Below, piece by piece: positions 43,546 through 51,821 of a DNA stretch of 64,000 nucleotides. The translations under genes were made by a program, and so were the position numbers. The first letter of the stretch is position 1. Every line of letters starts with the position of its first letter. Source of the stretch: Candidatus Geothermarchaeum rappei (GTDB taxonomy: Archaea; Thermoproteota; Nitrososphaeria; Geothermarchaeales; JDFR-13); assembly GCA_002011085.2 (NCBI GenBank), contig MTMB02000001.1, positions 1,091,627 to 1,155,626 on the forward strand. Reading direction: 5' to 3'. The notes beneath the pieces are model-generated. The model did not search any database. It was not told the DNA's origin and saw only the letters and a list, made by a program, of their open reading frames with translations.

Positions 43546-44184
43546 ATGAAGATAGTTGGCGATGGGGAGTATAGGGCTGGGGAGGCGTATGTGAAGTTAG
43601 ATGGTGATAAGCTGATAATTGGAGACCGTTATACGTCTAGGGAGCTCATCGTTAGCAGGGGGACGGAGGTCGAGGTAAGGCCCGTCGAGCCTCTCCACGT
43701 CCCGAAGAACCTTACTGAGAACCTACTCATAAGGCTTGAGAAACCCCTGTATACCGTGGAGCCTATGATGACGTGGGTAAAGGCCCCTTATGAACTCGAG
43801 GTTAGGCTGAATGGATCTAGTATAGCGTATCTCAGCCCCACGAGGGTGAAGTACTACCTATATGGTGATGTCGTGGAAGGCGTTTTATGCAGGTATCATG
43901 AGACAGGGGTTTATGACGGTGAGCCGGGTGACACCGATGGAGAGGCCCTTATCAGGCTGCTTGTGACAAGGGTCTCCAAGCCAATGGAGTACCTCCTCAT
44001 CCCCCTTGAGAACATTAGTGTATGGGAGGATGATGGGAAGGTATATTATAACCCTATTCTCATCGAGGCGAGTGGCGATGAGCTCATTATTAAGGTGGTT
44101 GATAGAGACCCCCACAAGATAACTCTTTATGAGGTCCCGGTATTGGGGGAGGAGTATGAGGAGAAGTGGAGGTATAGAATATGA
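43546..44184 (+). CDS. DUF432 family protein
   Basis: A 212-residue protein of DUF432, a family I know almost only from archaea and often beside MscS genes. It is beta-rich, with conserved-looking stretches LHVPKNLTENLLIRLE near 50-65, APYELEVRLNGS near 80 and KVKYYLYGDVVEGVLCRYHE near 100-120, and no signal peptide or membrane helix, so it is cytosolic. It overlaps the MscS gene by four bases (ATGA), which makes translational coupling and a physical or functional partnership likely. The function itself is unknown; binding to the cytosolic cage of the channel would fit. Confidence 0.85.
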   Translation: MKIVGDGEYRAGEAYVKLDGDKLIIGDRYTSRELIVSRGTEVEVRPVEPLHVPKNLTENLLIRLEKPLYTVEPMMTWVKAPYELEVRLNGSSIAYLSPTRVKYYLYGDVVEGVLCRYHETGVYDGEPGDTDGEALIRLLVTRVSKPMEYLLIPLENISVWEDDGKVYYNPILIEASGDELIIKVVDRDPHKITLYEVPVLGEEYEEKWRYRI

Positions 44185-44990
44185 GTTGGATAGGTGACTT
44201 TATACAGCAGATACCCAATGTAGAGAGTATATCCCTCTATATAGGCATAATCCTCTCAATAGGAGTTGGGATAGCCATAGCCCTATTGATAAGAGCCGTC
44301 CTTAGGAGGGGCTTTATGCCCCGGCTACCCAGGCATATATACAATCCGATTGAGAAGATAGTTATTTACAGCGTTATAATAGTGGCTGTCATAAGTGCAT
44401 TGGCTCCACTAGGCCTAGACCTATCAGGCCTACTATTGACAGGTGGGGTGATAGGCGTAGCAATCGGCTTCGCGAGCCAGACAGTTATATCAAACGCCTT
44501 GAGCGGGGTATTCATCTATATGGAGAGGATGGTTAAGGTAGGCGACCCAATTAGGGTGGAGGATGCGGAGGGCAGGGTTATTGATATAACGCTCTTCTCC
44601 ACCGTGATAAGATGCTGGGACGGGTATATAGTTAGAGTGCCTAATAGCAAGGTCTTCGACAGCCTCATCTACAACTTTGAGAAGAGCCCCATTAGGAGGA
44701 TCGCCTTGAAGGTAGGGATTGGATATGGCGTGGATATAGACCTTGCTAGGAGGCTGATTATAGGGGTTATGGAGGAGCATCCATATATCCTCGTTAACCC
44801 AGGGCCAGAGGTATTTGTAGATGAGTTTGGAGACAGCGCTATAGTCCTTAACGTTAGGTGCTGGGCTCCATCCACAGTCTGGTTCGATGTCAGGAAATAC
44901 CTTTTGGAGGCGATTAAGAAGGTGTTTGACAAGGAGGGTGTGGAGATACCCTATCCACAGAGGGTTGTATGGATAAGAGAGGATAAGTAA
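44181..44990 (+). CDS. MscS-family mechanosensitive ion channel
   Basis: A 269-residue channel protein. Three hydrophobic helices span about 18-42, 56-78 and 85-108; the pore-lining TM3 with glycines and alanines is GGVIGVAIGFASQTVISNALSG near 94-115, close to MscS. The beta domain (VGDPIRVEDAEGRVIDI near 125-140) and the C-terminal alpha/beta part complete the family form. It protects against osmotic downshock. No extra N-terminal helices or fused sensor domain are present. Coupling to DUF432 by a four-base overlap suggests that protein modulates gating. Confidence 0.95.
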   Translation: MSWIGDFIQQIPNVESISLYIGIILSIGVGIAIALLIRAVLRRGFMPRLPRHIYNPIEKIVIYSVIIVAVISALAPLGLDLSGLLLTGGVIGVAIGFASQTVISNALSGVFIYMERMVKVGDPIRVEDAEGRVIDITLFSTVIRCWDGYIVRVPNSKVFDSLIYNFEKSPIRRIALKVGIGYGVDIDLARRLIIGVMEEHPYILVNPGPEVFVDEFGDSAIVLNVRCWAPSTVWFDVRKYLLEAIKKVFDKEGVEIPYPQRVVWIREDK

Positions 44991-45192
44991 AAAACCCCAT
45001 AATGTTACCGATACCTACCTCGACGAAAGCATCCCCATAACCTTTTTATACCCGAGTAACTTATTAAGCCGCTGGATGTAGCTGAATAGATAAATGGAAT
45101 GAAGAACCTAGTTATCAGCATTACTATAGGAATATATATGAAACATTCCTTAGCCTATACTCATATGCATCCACCTACACCGCCTCAAATCC
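44991..45192. other. Longest gap between genes, no gene seen
   Basis: This 202-base stretch between the convergent MscS and activase genes is the largest gap in the window. I see no tRNA, no C/D box pair with proper spacing, and no convincing reading frame; T-runs at 45041-45045 could end transcription from the left. Confidence 0.5.
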
Positions 45193-46113
45193 TCATGTAA
45201 GTAATGGGATAATGATATCCACTGAAACCCTCTTAGATCCGCATTTATCCACGGCCTCCTCCAGAGTCTTTATGCTGGGTGGCTGGAGGCTTATGCCGTA
45301 CTCTCTACCGAGCATCCTATACTTCTCCTCGCCGAAGCGGTGATATGGTAGGAGCTCAAGCCTATCAATACCAAGTGAATCCACATATTCTATGAGCCGG
45401 CATATCCCACTCTCTATATCGATGAAGTTATATCCTGGTACTACTGGAGTCCTAATGATGATGTCAACGTCTTTCCCGGCGAGGTACTCTAGGTTGCTTA
45501 TAATTAGTTTATTTGAGACGCCTGTAAACATTTTATGCCTCTCGTCATCCAATGCCTTGAGATCATAGTATAATAGGTCTATATAACCAGCTACCTCCTC
45601 GAAAGCTTCTCGTGGGACATGGCCACAGGTCTCCACCACAGTATGGACACCGTGTTTCTTAAGCTCCCTAAGTAGTCTAGATACAAAGGAATATTGATAT
45701 AAGGGTTCTCCACCTGATAAGGTCACTCCCCCATATCTATAGAATACCCTATCCCTGAGGACCTCCCTAATGACCTCTTCAATAGACATTTTCCGGCCGC
45801 ATATCTCAAGGGCATGGGATGGACATACCTCTACACATATTCCACATACATCACATTTCCCCCTATCTATGGCTAGTGGTTCACCCAAGTCTGTTATGGC
45901 GTCTCGGGGGCATTTAGGGATGCAGTCCATACATGATATACACCTCATGTACCTGAATAACAGCTCTGGAGAGGGGTTTTGGCTCTCCGGGTTATGGCAC
46001 CATAGGCAGTGGAGGGGGCATCCTTTGAAGAATACCACCGTCCTTATACCAGGGCCGTCTCCAAGTGAGAACCTCTGTATATCGAATATAAGGGCATATT
46101 CCTCTCTATTCAT
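45193..46113 (-). CDS. Glycyl-radical enzyme activating enzyme (radical SAM)
   Basis: A 306-residue radical SAM protein that installs the glycyl radical on the neighbouring enzyme. The SAM-cluster motif is KGCPLHCLWCHNPES near 29-43 (CxxxCxxC); two ferredoxin-type clusters follow, CISCMDCIPKCPRDAI near 58-73 and CDVCGICVEVCPSHAL near 87-102, as in the activases of glycerol dehydratase, benzylsuccinate synthase and related proteins but not of pyruvate formate-lyase itself. The SAM glycine-rich region YGGVTLSGGEPL near 132 is intact. It follows the enzyme gene after six bases in one operon. Confidence 0.95.
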   Translation of the reverse strand: MNREEYALIFDIQRFSLGDGPGIRTVVFFKGCPLHCLWCHNPESQNPSPELLFRYMRCISCMDCIPKCPRDAITDLGEPLAIDRGKCDVCGICVEVCPSHALEICGRKMSIEEVIREVLRDRVFYRYGGVTLSGGEPLYQYSFVSRLLRELKKHGVHTVVETCGHVPREAFEEVAGYIDLLYYDLKALDDERHKMFTGVSNKLIISNLEYLAGKDVDIIIRTPVVPGYNFIDIESGICRLIEYVDSLGIDRLELLPYHRFGEEKYRMLGREYGISLQPPSIKTLEEAVDKCGSKRVSVDIIIPLLT

Positions 46114-46119
46114 GGCCAG

Positions 46120-48450
46120 CTATCCTTTATACTCATATCTACATATTATCTCATCCTGAATCTCCCTAGGCAGGTCTATAAAACGTGCACTATACCCGGA
46201 TATCCTCACCAATAGATCCCTATACTTCCCAGGGTTTCTCTGGGCATCCCTAAGGATATCGGCTGACAATGCGTTGAACTGCATGTGGAAACCCCCTAGT
46301 CTATGGTATCCCCTAAGCAGGCCTATGAAGATCCTCCCTTCCTCAGCCCCGACTATCCTGGGGTTGAGGGTCAATGTATATGCGAAGCCGTTTGAGACCT
46401 TAGTGAGGTCTATCTTGGTGACGCTCCTAATCGATGCCGTAACCCCCTTCTCACCACCCATCCTCGGGCCAATGTCATTAGCCAACGGCTTCCCAGACTT
46501 TCTACCAGAGGGGAGGGCTCCGGTGAAGAGGCCGAAGCCCACGTGTGTGGTCATGGCATGTATACCCAGCCTATACTTCTCCCCATAGAAGTTCCTCATA
46601 CCACTGACTATCTCATATAGCATGTCTACAAGGAGCCTAGCATATTTATCCACCTGATCATCGTCATTCCCATACTTGGGGCATTTATAGAGTAGGTAGT
46701 TGAGGAGCTTCTCATATCCACGGAAATCCTTCTTCAAAGCCCTTCCAAGCTCCTCCAAGGAGACTACCCCGTCTATGAAGACAGCCTTCTCAATAGCCGC
46801 GAGGGAGTCGACTACATCAGCGAAGCCAGCTATATGGACACCCCTAAAATTATATTTTGCCCCGCCCTCGGTGACATCCAAACCCTTTTCGAAGCAGCCT
46901 CTTATACATATCGACATCAGGGGAGTCGGTTTCAGAACCATATTAGCATATTGATATGCATTTGCAGCCTTCACGGCGATTGATAATAGGCTTTTGAGGG
47001 ATTCACGGTAATACGCTATGAATTCATCCATAGACTTTATACTCGATAAGCTAGGCCTATCAACATATTTACTACTCGGTAAGTCGTCTCTAAACAATGT
47101 CTCCAACGGCTTAGCCAAGTTGAAGAATATCGCCGCGGTATTGTTGAAGCCCACGCCACCTGTTGACAGGCCTACACAGCCTACAATGCCATAGTCCCGG
47201 GCCTCCTCAAGAGAGGCGCCGTCTCCCATCAAAGCCTTTATACCGATATCATCATAGACAACCGCCACGGCGTTTACACCAGCCGCCAAGACATCCCTAA
47301 CCGCATTATATAGCCTCTCTGGACTGTCCCTAGAGAAGCGTACAATGAGGTTTGGATTCGGCATGTTATTCTCCTTAATAGCCTCGATAACGATGTAGCT
47401 GAGCTCATTCGTGGCATCCCCACCTGATCTATCCACTCCACCCACGTTTAGACCCTGGGTAGTGGACATGCCTCCGAAGTACATCGTAGCCAGGGAGTCG
47501 TATAAAGCAACTATCTCATTAACCTTGAGGAAGAGGTTTTTAAACAGCCTAAGAGCATACTCACGATCCCCATCATAATACTTATAGAGATACTGGTCTA
47601 TCCTGCCGAAGGATATTCCATGCTCAAAATTCTCGATATGGACAGCCATATGGATGAACCATATGAATTGGATTGCCTCATGGAGATCTCGAGGCGGGTT
47701 CTCTGGGACATGCATACATACATCCGCTATCTTAAGTAGCTCACGCCTCCTAAGCGGGTCACCCTCCTCCTCAGCCAACTCCCTGGCGGCCTCAGCATAT
47801 CTATGGGCATATTTAATCAGGGCCTCGGCTATAATCACAACAGCCTTGTAAAATGGTATTTTACGTAGGGCATCCGGATCCTTATCCGCCTCCTCACCCA
47901 GTATCTTTATCTTCTCCCTAGCCTTCTCAAGATAGTATTTTAGGCCTCTTGATAAGAGGGCTGGATAGTCTAGTATGGCGTGGGCGATTCCACCCACCTC
48001 CGTGGGAATATATAGCTCGGCCCATAACGCTACATCCACATACTCCTCTGGAACCACTTCCCGGGCATATGTATTGAAGTTATACTCCCTCCAATAGGGG
48101 TATATCTCCTCCTCAAAGACCCTTATATCATCTTCAGAGACCCTAATCGGGTTTACATGCCTCTCACCCAGGTTCCGGAGTTCACCCATGATATTTAGGC
48201 CCGTCGCCTCAGGCCTGGGAACCGCTATAGGGATATCCTCATCGAATGTCCCGACTATAAGCTCATCAGGCCTAATAACAATAGGGAGGTTCTCCAGCAC
48301 CAGCCTGAGGCCCTCAGCCATCCTAATGATATTGGGTTTACCCGGGTTCTCGCGAAAAGCCTTTGTATAGTAGTAGGGTATGGCTATGCTGAAGCGAGGC
48401 TGTCTACGCACAGCCTCATCTAGGGGAGGGTGTGTCCTATAGGAACCCAT
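46120..48450 (-). CDS. Glycyl radical enzyme of unknown substrate (PFL-like family)
   Basis: A 776-residue glycyl radical enzyme. The radical glycine is Gly752 in VRISGYSARF near the C-terminus; the catalytic thiyl cysteine is Cys425 in GIVGCVGLST. Diol dehydratases, choline TMA-lyase, isethionate lyase and 4-hydroxyphenylacetate decarboxylase have Glu two residues after this Cys (GCVE); here it is Gly, and the PFL double cysteine is also absent. So none of these activities can be assigned by motif. The N-terminal PFL domain (VGTFDEDIPIAVPRPE near 65-80) is normal. Operon with an activase; an MFS transporter lies immediately upstream on the same strand. TATA-like sequence at 48483-48492. Confidence 0.92.
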   Translation of the reverse strand: MGSYRTHPPLDEAVRRQPRFSIAIPYYYTKAFRENPGKPNIIRMAEGLRLVLENLPIVIRPDELIVGTFDEDIPIAVPRPEATGLNIMGELRNLGERHVNPIRVSEDDIRVFEEEIYPYWREYNFNTYAREVVPEEYVDVALWAELYIPTEVGGIAHAILDYPALLSRGLKYYLEKAREKIKILGEEADKDPDALRKIPFYKAVVIIAEALIKYAHRYAEAARELAEEEGDPLRRRELLKIADVCMHVPENPPRDLHEAIQFIWFIHMAVHIENFEHGISFGRIDQYLYKYYDGDREYALRLFKNLFLKVNEIVALYDSLATMYFGGMSTTQGLNVGGVDRSGGDATNELSYIVIEAIKENNMPNPNLIVRFSRDSPERLYNAVRDVLAAGVNAVAVVYDDIGIKALMGDGASLEEARDYGIVGCVGLSTGGVGFNNTAAIFFNLAKPLETLFRDDLPSSKYVDRPSLSSIKSMDEFIAYYRESLKSLLSIAVKAANAYQYANMVLKPTPLMSICIRGCFEKGLDVTEGGAKYNFRGVHIAGFADVVDSLAAIEKAVFIDGVVSLEELGRALKKDFRGYEKLLNYLLYKCPKYGNDDDQVDKYARLLVDMLYEIVSGMRNFYGEKYRLGIHAMTTHVGFGLFTGALPSGRKSGKPLANDIGPRMGGEKGVTASIRSVTKIDLTKVSNGFAYTLTLNPRIVGAEEGRIFIGLLRGYHRLGGFHMQFNALSADILRDAQRNPGKYRDLLVRISGYSARFIDLPREIQDEIICRYEYKG

Positions 48451-48482
48451 AAATAAAATGATGATGAGCCGACTGTAAATAA

Positions 48483-48492
48483 GTTTTATAAC
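48483..48492 (-). promoter_or_regulatory. TATA-like box for the glycyl radical enzyme gene
   Basis: On the minus strand this reads GTTATAAAAC, 33-42 bases before the ATG at 48450. It lies in the 74-base gap to the MFS gene, so the enzyme-activase pair can have its own promoter. Confidence 0.42.
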
Positions 48493-48524
48493 AGATTTAT
48501 ACCCCGTGTTTTACATATGGAAAG

Positions 48525-49739
48525 TCATCGCTCCAACTCTATCTCCTCAAGGGACTTACCCTTGGTCTCATAGGGCTTAAGCAGTAGAGTGAGTATCGGC
48601 ACGGCGAGGTTAAGGACGCCTAACACAGCCCAGAAACCCCCCATCTCGGGGAATAAACCGAGTAGGAAGGCTGCCAATAGGGGGCCGCCGACATATGCGA
48701 AGCGGGCTATTGTAGATACCCACCCTAGGCATGCCCCCCGGATATGGGTGGGGAATACCTCGGGGATGTATATTATTATCCATGTATACATGAAGGAGAG
48801 GAAGAACCAGACCACTATATAGACAATCGGCTGTAGACCTATGGGCCCAAGTCCAAATATCATTAGGAGGATGAAGATGAGTATGCTGCTAAGTATTATG
48901 GCTCTACGCCGGCCAAGTTTATCCATGGCCCAGCCCGAGACTATTGTAGCGAATATCGCTGATAAGCCTCCTACTGTGTAGATCATGCTCCAGTCGGTGT
49001 CTGTATAGCCCCTTATATTGATGAGGTAGTAGGCTGCCCAGCCACCGAAGATATAGTCGAGGAGCCAGACGCCCCATATTATAGAGGCGTATACAATGTA
49101 GAAGAAGTCCCTCCTAGTCAGGAGGTTTAGGCTCAATAGCTTACCGCCCATCGGGTCCCTATGCTCGACATTCCTCCACCTAGTGGTCTCGTCCATGAAG
49201 AGCCATAGGAATAGGGTTATCAGCATCATTATAAAGACGACTCCATATAGCCATCTCCAGCCCCAGATCTGGGGGATGAACATCCCCGCTATTCCATATA
49301 GGGGGATTAGGCCGATGAAGTAGGTGATCGCGAGTAGACGGCCACGTGTCTCAGGCGGGGCCTCCTCCGTTATGGGTATGGTCCACATGTTGGAGATTGT
49401 GGCGTAGATTATCATGGCGTAGAATATCATGAACATGTGGAATGACGTGGCGAAGAAGACTATCCCTATTGAGGGGAGGCCCATCATTAGGATGAGGACT
49501 AAAATACCTTTTTTACGCCCAAGGTAGTCGGCGAGCCAGTTGAGGAGGAATATGAAGAACGTTGGTATCAGGTAGATGCTCTCCCAAGTGGAGAACTCGA
49601 CGGCTGTGACGCCGAATTCATCGAGGGCATATGGGATTACGGTTGTACGTATAAGGGAGAGGTACTGGTCCATTAGGGCTACGAGGCCCATTAGAAACAC
49701 GAGGAAATAGATGTATCTCTTTGACCTAGAAGCCTCCAT
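48525..49739 (-). CDS. MFS transporter (sugar/organic-acid type)
   Basis: A 404-residue, 12-helix transporter. Typical MFS signature loops are LADYLGRKKGILVL near 70 and the middle loop DKLGRRRAIILSS near 275; the motif PETRGRLLAITYFIG near 130 and FPTHIRGACLGWVS near 350 are the sugar-porter-like PESPR/ETKG counterparts. ATG 49739 (MEASRSKRY) is chosen because a TATA-like box at 49764-49774 is properly placed for a leaderless message; the earlier TTG would start in hydrophobic, Cys-rich sequence unlike the family. Lying 74 bases upstream of the glycyl radical enzyme and in the same direction, it may import the enzyme's substrate (inference). Confidence 0.88.
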   Translation of the reverse strand: MEASRSKRYIYFLVFLMGLVALMDQYLSLIRTTVIPYALDEFGVTAVEFSTWESIYLIPTFFIFLLNWLADYLGRKKGILVLILMMGLPSIGIVFFATSFHMFMIFYAMIIYATISNMWTIPITEEAPPETRGRLLAITYFIGLIPLYGIAGMFIPQIWGWRWLYGVVFIMMLITLFLWLFMDETTRWRNVEHRDPMGGKLLSLNLLTRRDFFYIVYASIIWGVWLLDYIFGGWAAYYLINIRGYTDTDWSMIYTVGGLSAIFATIVSGWAMDKLGRRRAIILSSILIFILLMIFGLGPIGLQPIVYIVVWFFLSFMYTWIIIYIPEVFPTHIRGACLGWVSTIARFAYVGGPLLAAFLLGLFPEMGGFWAVLGVLNLAVPILTLLLKPYETKGKSLEEIELER

Positions 49740-49763
49740 AAAACAAAAACATAGTAGACAAAC

Positions 49764-49774
49764 AATATAAAAGG
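49764..49774 (-). promoter_or_regulatory. TATA-like box for the MFS gene
   Basis: Minus-strand CCTTTTATATT, 25-35 bases before the ATG at 49739. The absence of a ribosome site between it and the ATG fits leaderless transcription and argues against the upstream TTG start, since the box would then lie inside the coding region. Confidence 0.5.
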
Positions 49775-49866
49775 AATATGAAAATGACAAGAATCAAGTA
49801 TCGGAATATAAGGTATAGATATGTATAAGGTAAAGGAAAAAAGATACGATGATGAAATGAAGGGGC

Positions 49867-50745
49867 TTATCCAGTTATGTTGCTGAGGAGTAATGTGGTG
49901 TTGGAGGCAGACTCACTCCTCCACTGAATAGGAATTATATGGACACCCAGTTTAACACTATCCAGCTTCTCACAGTAGTCGAGGAGGCTGTTTATCACCC
50001 CGGTTAGGTGGGAGACATACTCCTCGTCAGTCATGCCCCCAAACTTCTCTAGGCTGGAGTCTATTGCTCCACCGCCCAGGACCTCCATAATCCTCCTATT
50101 TAGATACGGGACGACGCTAACCAAGATGGGGATAGGCTTGTCCCCCCGATACTCCCTATCCAACTCCCTTAAGACGGTCAAGAGCCTATCAGGTTCGAAG
50201 GTTACCTGGGTCTGGAAGAAGCATATGCCCTGACCAAGCTTATACAAAACCCTCTTATATTCATCACTCCTATTCTGGATGAGGACACCACCCAGATAAA
50301 ACTTCTTTGGAGAGGTCTTATACAACTGGCCGTCGACAACAATACTGCCCTCCTCAAACCCACGGATCACGGCCAACGCATCGCTATAGGATATTGAGCC
50401 CTCGATACCCACATCCCCACCCAGTATAAGCAGGTTATTAATACCCAGGATACATGCACCGATAAGCCACCTGGGGAGAGTATACCTATTCTCCACAGAC
50501 ACGACGATATGGGGAATCGACTCTATATTCAACATGGATTGAATGAGGTGCCCGACAACTATCGGGTCTGCAGAGATATTACCCATAGGGTTGTTTAGGG
50601 TGTTGATACCTATTATCCACCTACCGAGGCCATGCTCCCTAAACAACTCGGTGAAGATATTTAGGCTGGAGGATTCCCTAATAAGCGGTGCCTCCAGCGT
50701 TACAGGGATTCTTCTACTCGCCATAAGATCCTCGAGACCCTTCAT
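49867..50745 (-). CDS. Methylenetetrahydrofolate-reductase-like TIM-barrel protein
   Basis: A protein of about 292 residues related to MetF. Visible features are VTLEAPL near 15-20 (first barrel strand), HIVVSVENRYTLPRWLIGACILGINNLLILGGD near 83-115, where the PRWL-L-LGI-N-L-L-GGD pattern equals the LRGDDP-type loop of MTHFR, and CFFQTQVTFEPD near 175-186 (FFQTQ, close to the FFTQ flavin/folate motif). The GDP motif in MetF, LALRGD, is replaced here by LILGGD. It could reduce methylene-H4folate or -H4MPT to the methyl form for the divergent MetE-like genes. Flavin binding is not proven. Start at GTG 50754 or ATG 50745. Confidence 0.72.
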   Translation of the reverse strand: MKGLEDLMASRRIPVTLEAPLIRESSSLNIFTELFREHGLGRWIIGINTLNNPMGNISADPIVVGHLIQSMLNIESIPHIVVSVENRYTLPRWLIGACILGINNLLILGGDVGIEGSISYSDALAVIRGFEEGSIVVDGQLYKTSPKKFYLGGVLIQNRSDEYKRVLYKLGQGICFFQTQVTFEPDRLLTVLRELDREYRGDKPIPILVSVVPYLNRRIMEVLGGGAIDSSLEKFGGMTDEEYVSHLTGVINSLLDYCEKLDSVKLGVHIIPIQWRSESASNTTLLLSNITG

Positions 50746-50846
50746 TAGGCTCACTTCATAGAATAATTATGCCTTTACTAGATTTTAATTATTATAAGAC
50801 GATGAAGTTCATTGGGTGTACATTAAACAAATAATAAGTTTAGCCG

Positions 50847-50855
50847 TATAAATCT
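50847..50855 (+). promoter_or_regulatory. TATA-like box for the MetE-like pair
   Basis: GTATAAATC lies 37-45 bases upstream of the ATG at 50892. A GAGGGG ribosome site at 50880-50885 follows, so the message probably has a leader of about ten bases. Confidence 0.4.
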
Positions 50856-50891
50856 ATATATTTTAATCATGGTTGTATTGAGGGGCCTATA

Positions 50892-51821
50892 ATGTATGAG
50901 GGGTATATAGTGGGGATTTTCCCGAGGAATGACTCCCTTATAGACACTTGGAAGAAGTGGGAGAGGGGAACTGTTGATGATGGTGTTTTCAGGGAGGTAT
51001 TGGATGAGGCCCTTGATTATGTTGTTAGGAACCAAGTTGTAGTGGGACTATCCTATGTACATGATCCCCAGATAGATTGGCATGATATGTTTAGACCATT
51101 TACTGAGCTGGAGAATGTCTCTGCAGGCCCGTTAACAAGGTTCTTCGAGAACAACACCTTCTTCAGGAAGCCGGTTATAAGGGATGTGGTTGAGTATGAG
51201 AAGGGGTTCATAAACAGCTATGTTCATAGGGATAAGATGCCTAAGGGTAGGAGATGGATAGTTACCTTACCCGGCCCATATACATTCTATAGGTTATCTG
51301 AATATAGGGATGGAGATACTGGTAGAAAGTCTATAGTGAACATGGTCAGTGGCGCTATGGATGACCTGCTTAGGGAGGGATACGAATTTATTGTCTTAGC
51401 CGAACCTGCATTGGCATACTATTCAGACGTTGACTGGGATATTGTAAGTGGATTCTATAAGCCTCTAAGGGAGACTGGATTAAAATATAGGATCCATCTT
51501 TATTTCGGCGATGTAAAGGATAGGATAAGTCGTCTAATGGAGATAGCTCCATATGGATTCTCAATAGACACGTCCTACACTAGTTTAGAGGAGCTGGAGG
51601 GACTTGATTTAGACACTCTTGTCCTAGGCGTAGTCGATGCACAGAACACGTTGATGGAGAATGTCGATGACACCGTGAATAAGATTAGGAGTCTAAGGGA
51701 GAAACTGGGTTGTAGGAATATCGCTATAACCAATAACACTGATTTCGACTACCTCCCATATGAGGTTGCTGAGGCGAAGCTCATGTTGTTGAGTGAGGTT
51801 TTGAGGAGGTTGGGAGCATGA
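50892..51821 (+). CDS. MetE N-terminal-like protein (methionine synthase partner)
   Basis: A 309-residue protein of the MetE/uroporphyrinogen-decarboxylase barrel type. The pattern PGPYTFYRLSEY near 125-138, FIVLAEPALAYY near 170 and YRIHLYFGDVKDR near 197-210 matches the N-terminal-domain form of cobalamin-independent methionine synthase, known in archaea as a separate gene. The zinc-binding His/Cys set of the catalytic half is not seen here, so alone it is not expected to be active. GAGGGG at 50880-50885 supports the ATG. Its stop overlaps the start of the catalytic MetE gene by four bases, so the two are made together. Confidence 0.75.
   Translation: MYEGYIVGIFPRNDSLIDTWKKWERGTVDDGVFREVLDEALDYVVRNQVVVGLSYVHDPQIDWHDMFRPFTELENVSAGPLTRFFENNTFFRKPVIRDVVEYEKGFINSYVHRDKMPKGRRWIVTLPGPYTFYRLSEYRDGDTGRKSIVNMVSGAMDDLLREGYEFIVLAEPALAYYSDVDWDIVSGFYKPLRETGLKYRIHLYFGDVKDRISRLMEIAPYGFSIDTSYTSLEELEGLDLDTLVLGVVDAQNTLMENVDDTVNKIRSLREKLGCRNIAITNNTDFDYLPYEVAEAKLMLLSEVLRRLGA

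Noticed and set aside
45099-45200. A 33-codon open frame in the gap between MscS and the activase gene.
   Set aside because: No ribosome site, low-complexity sequence, and its stop lies inside the convergent gene; more likely chance.
46120-48450. Pyruvate formate-lyase.
   Set aside because: The catalytic site has one Cys, not the adjacent pair, and the activase carries extra ferredoxin clusters unlike PFL activase.
49849-49885. GATGATGA followed by CTGA, like a C/D box guide RNA.
   Set aside because: The spacing from C to D-like box is 27-30 bases with no matching C' and D' pair, and the second box lies in the 3' end of the MetF-like gene.
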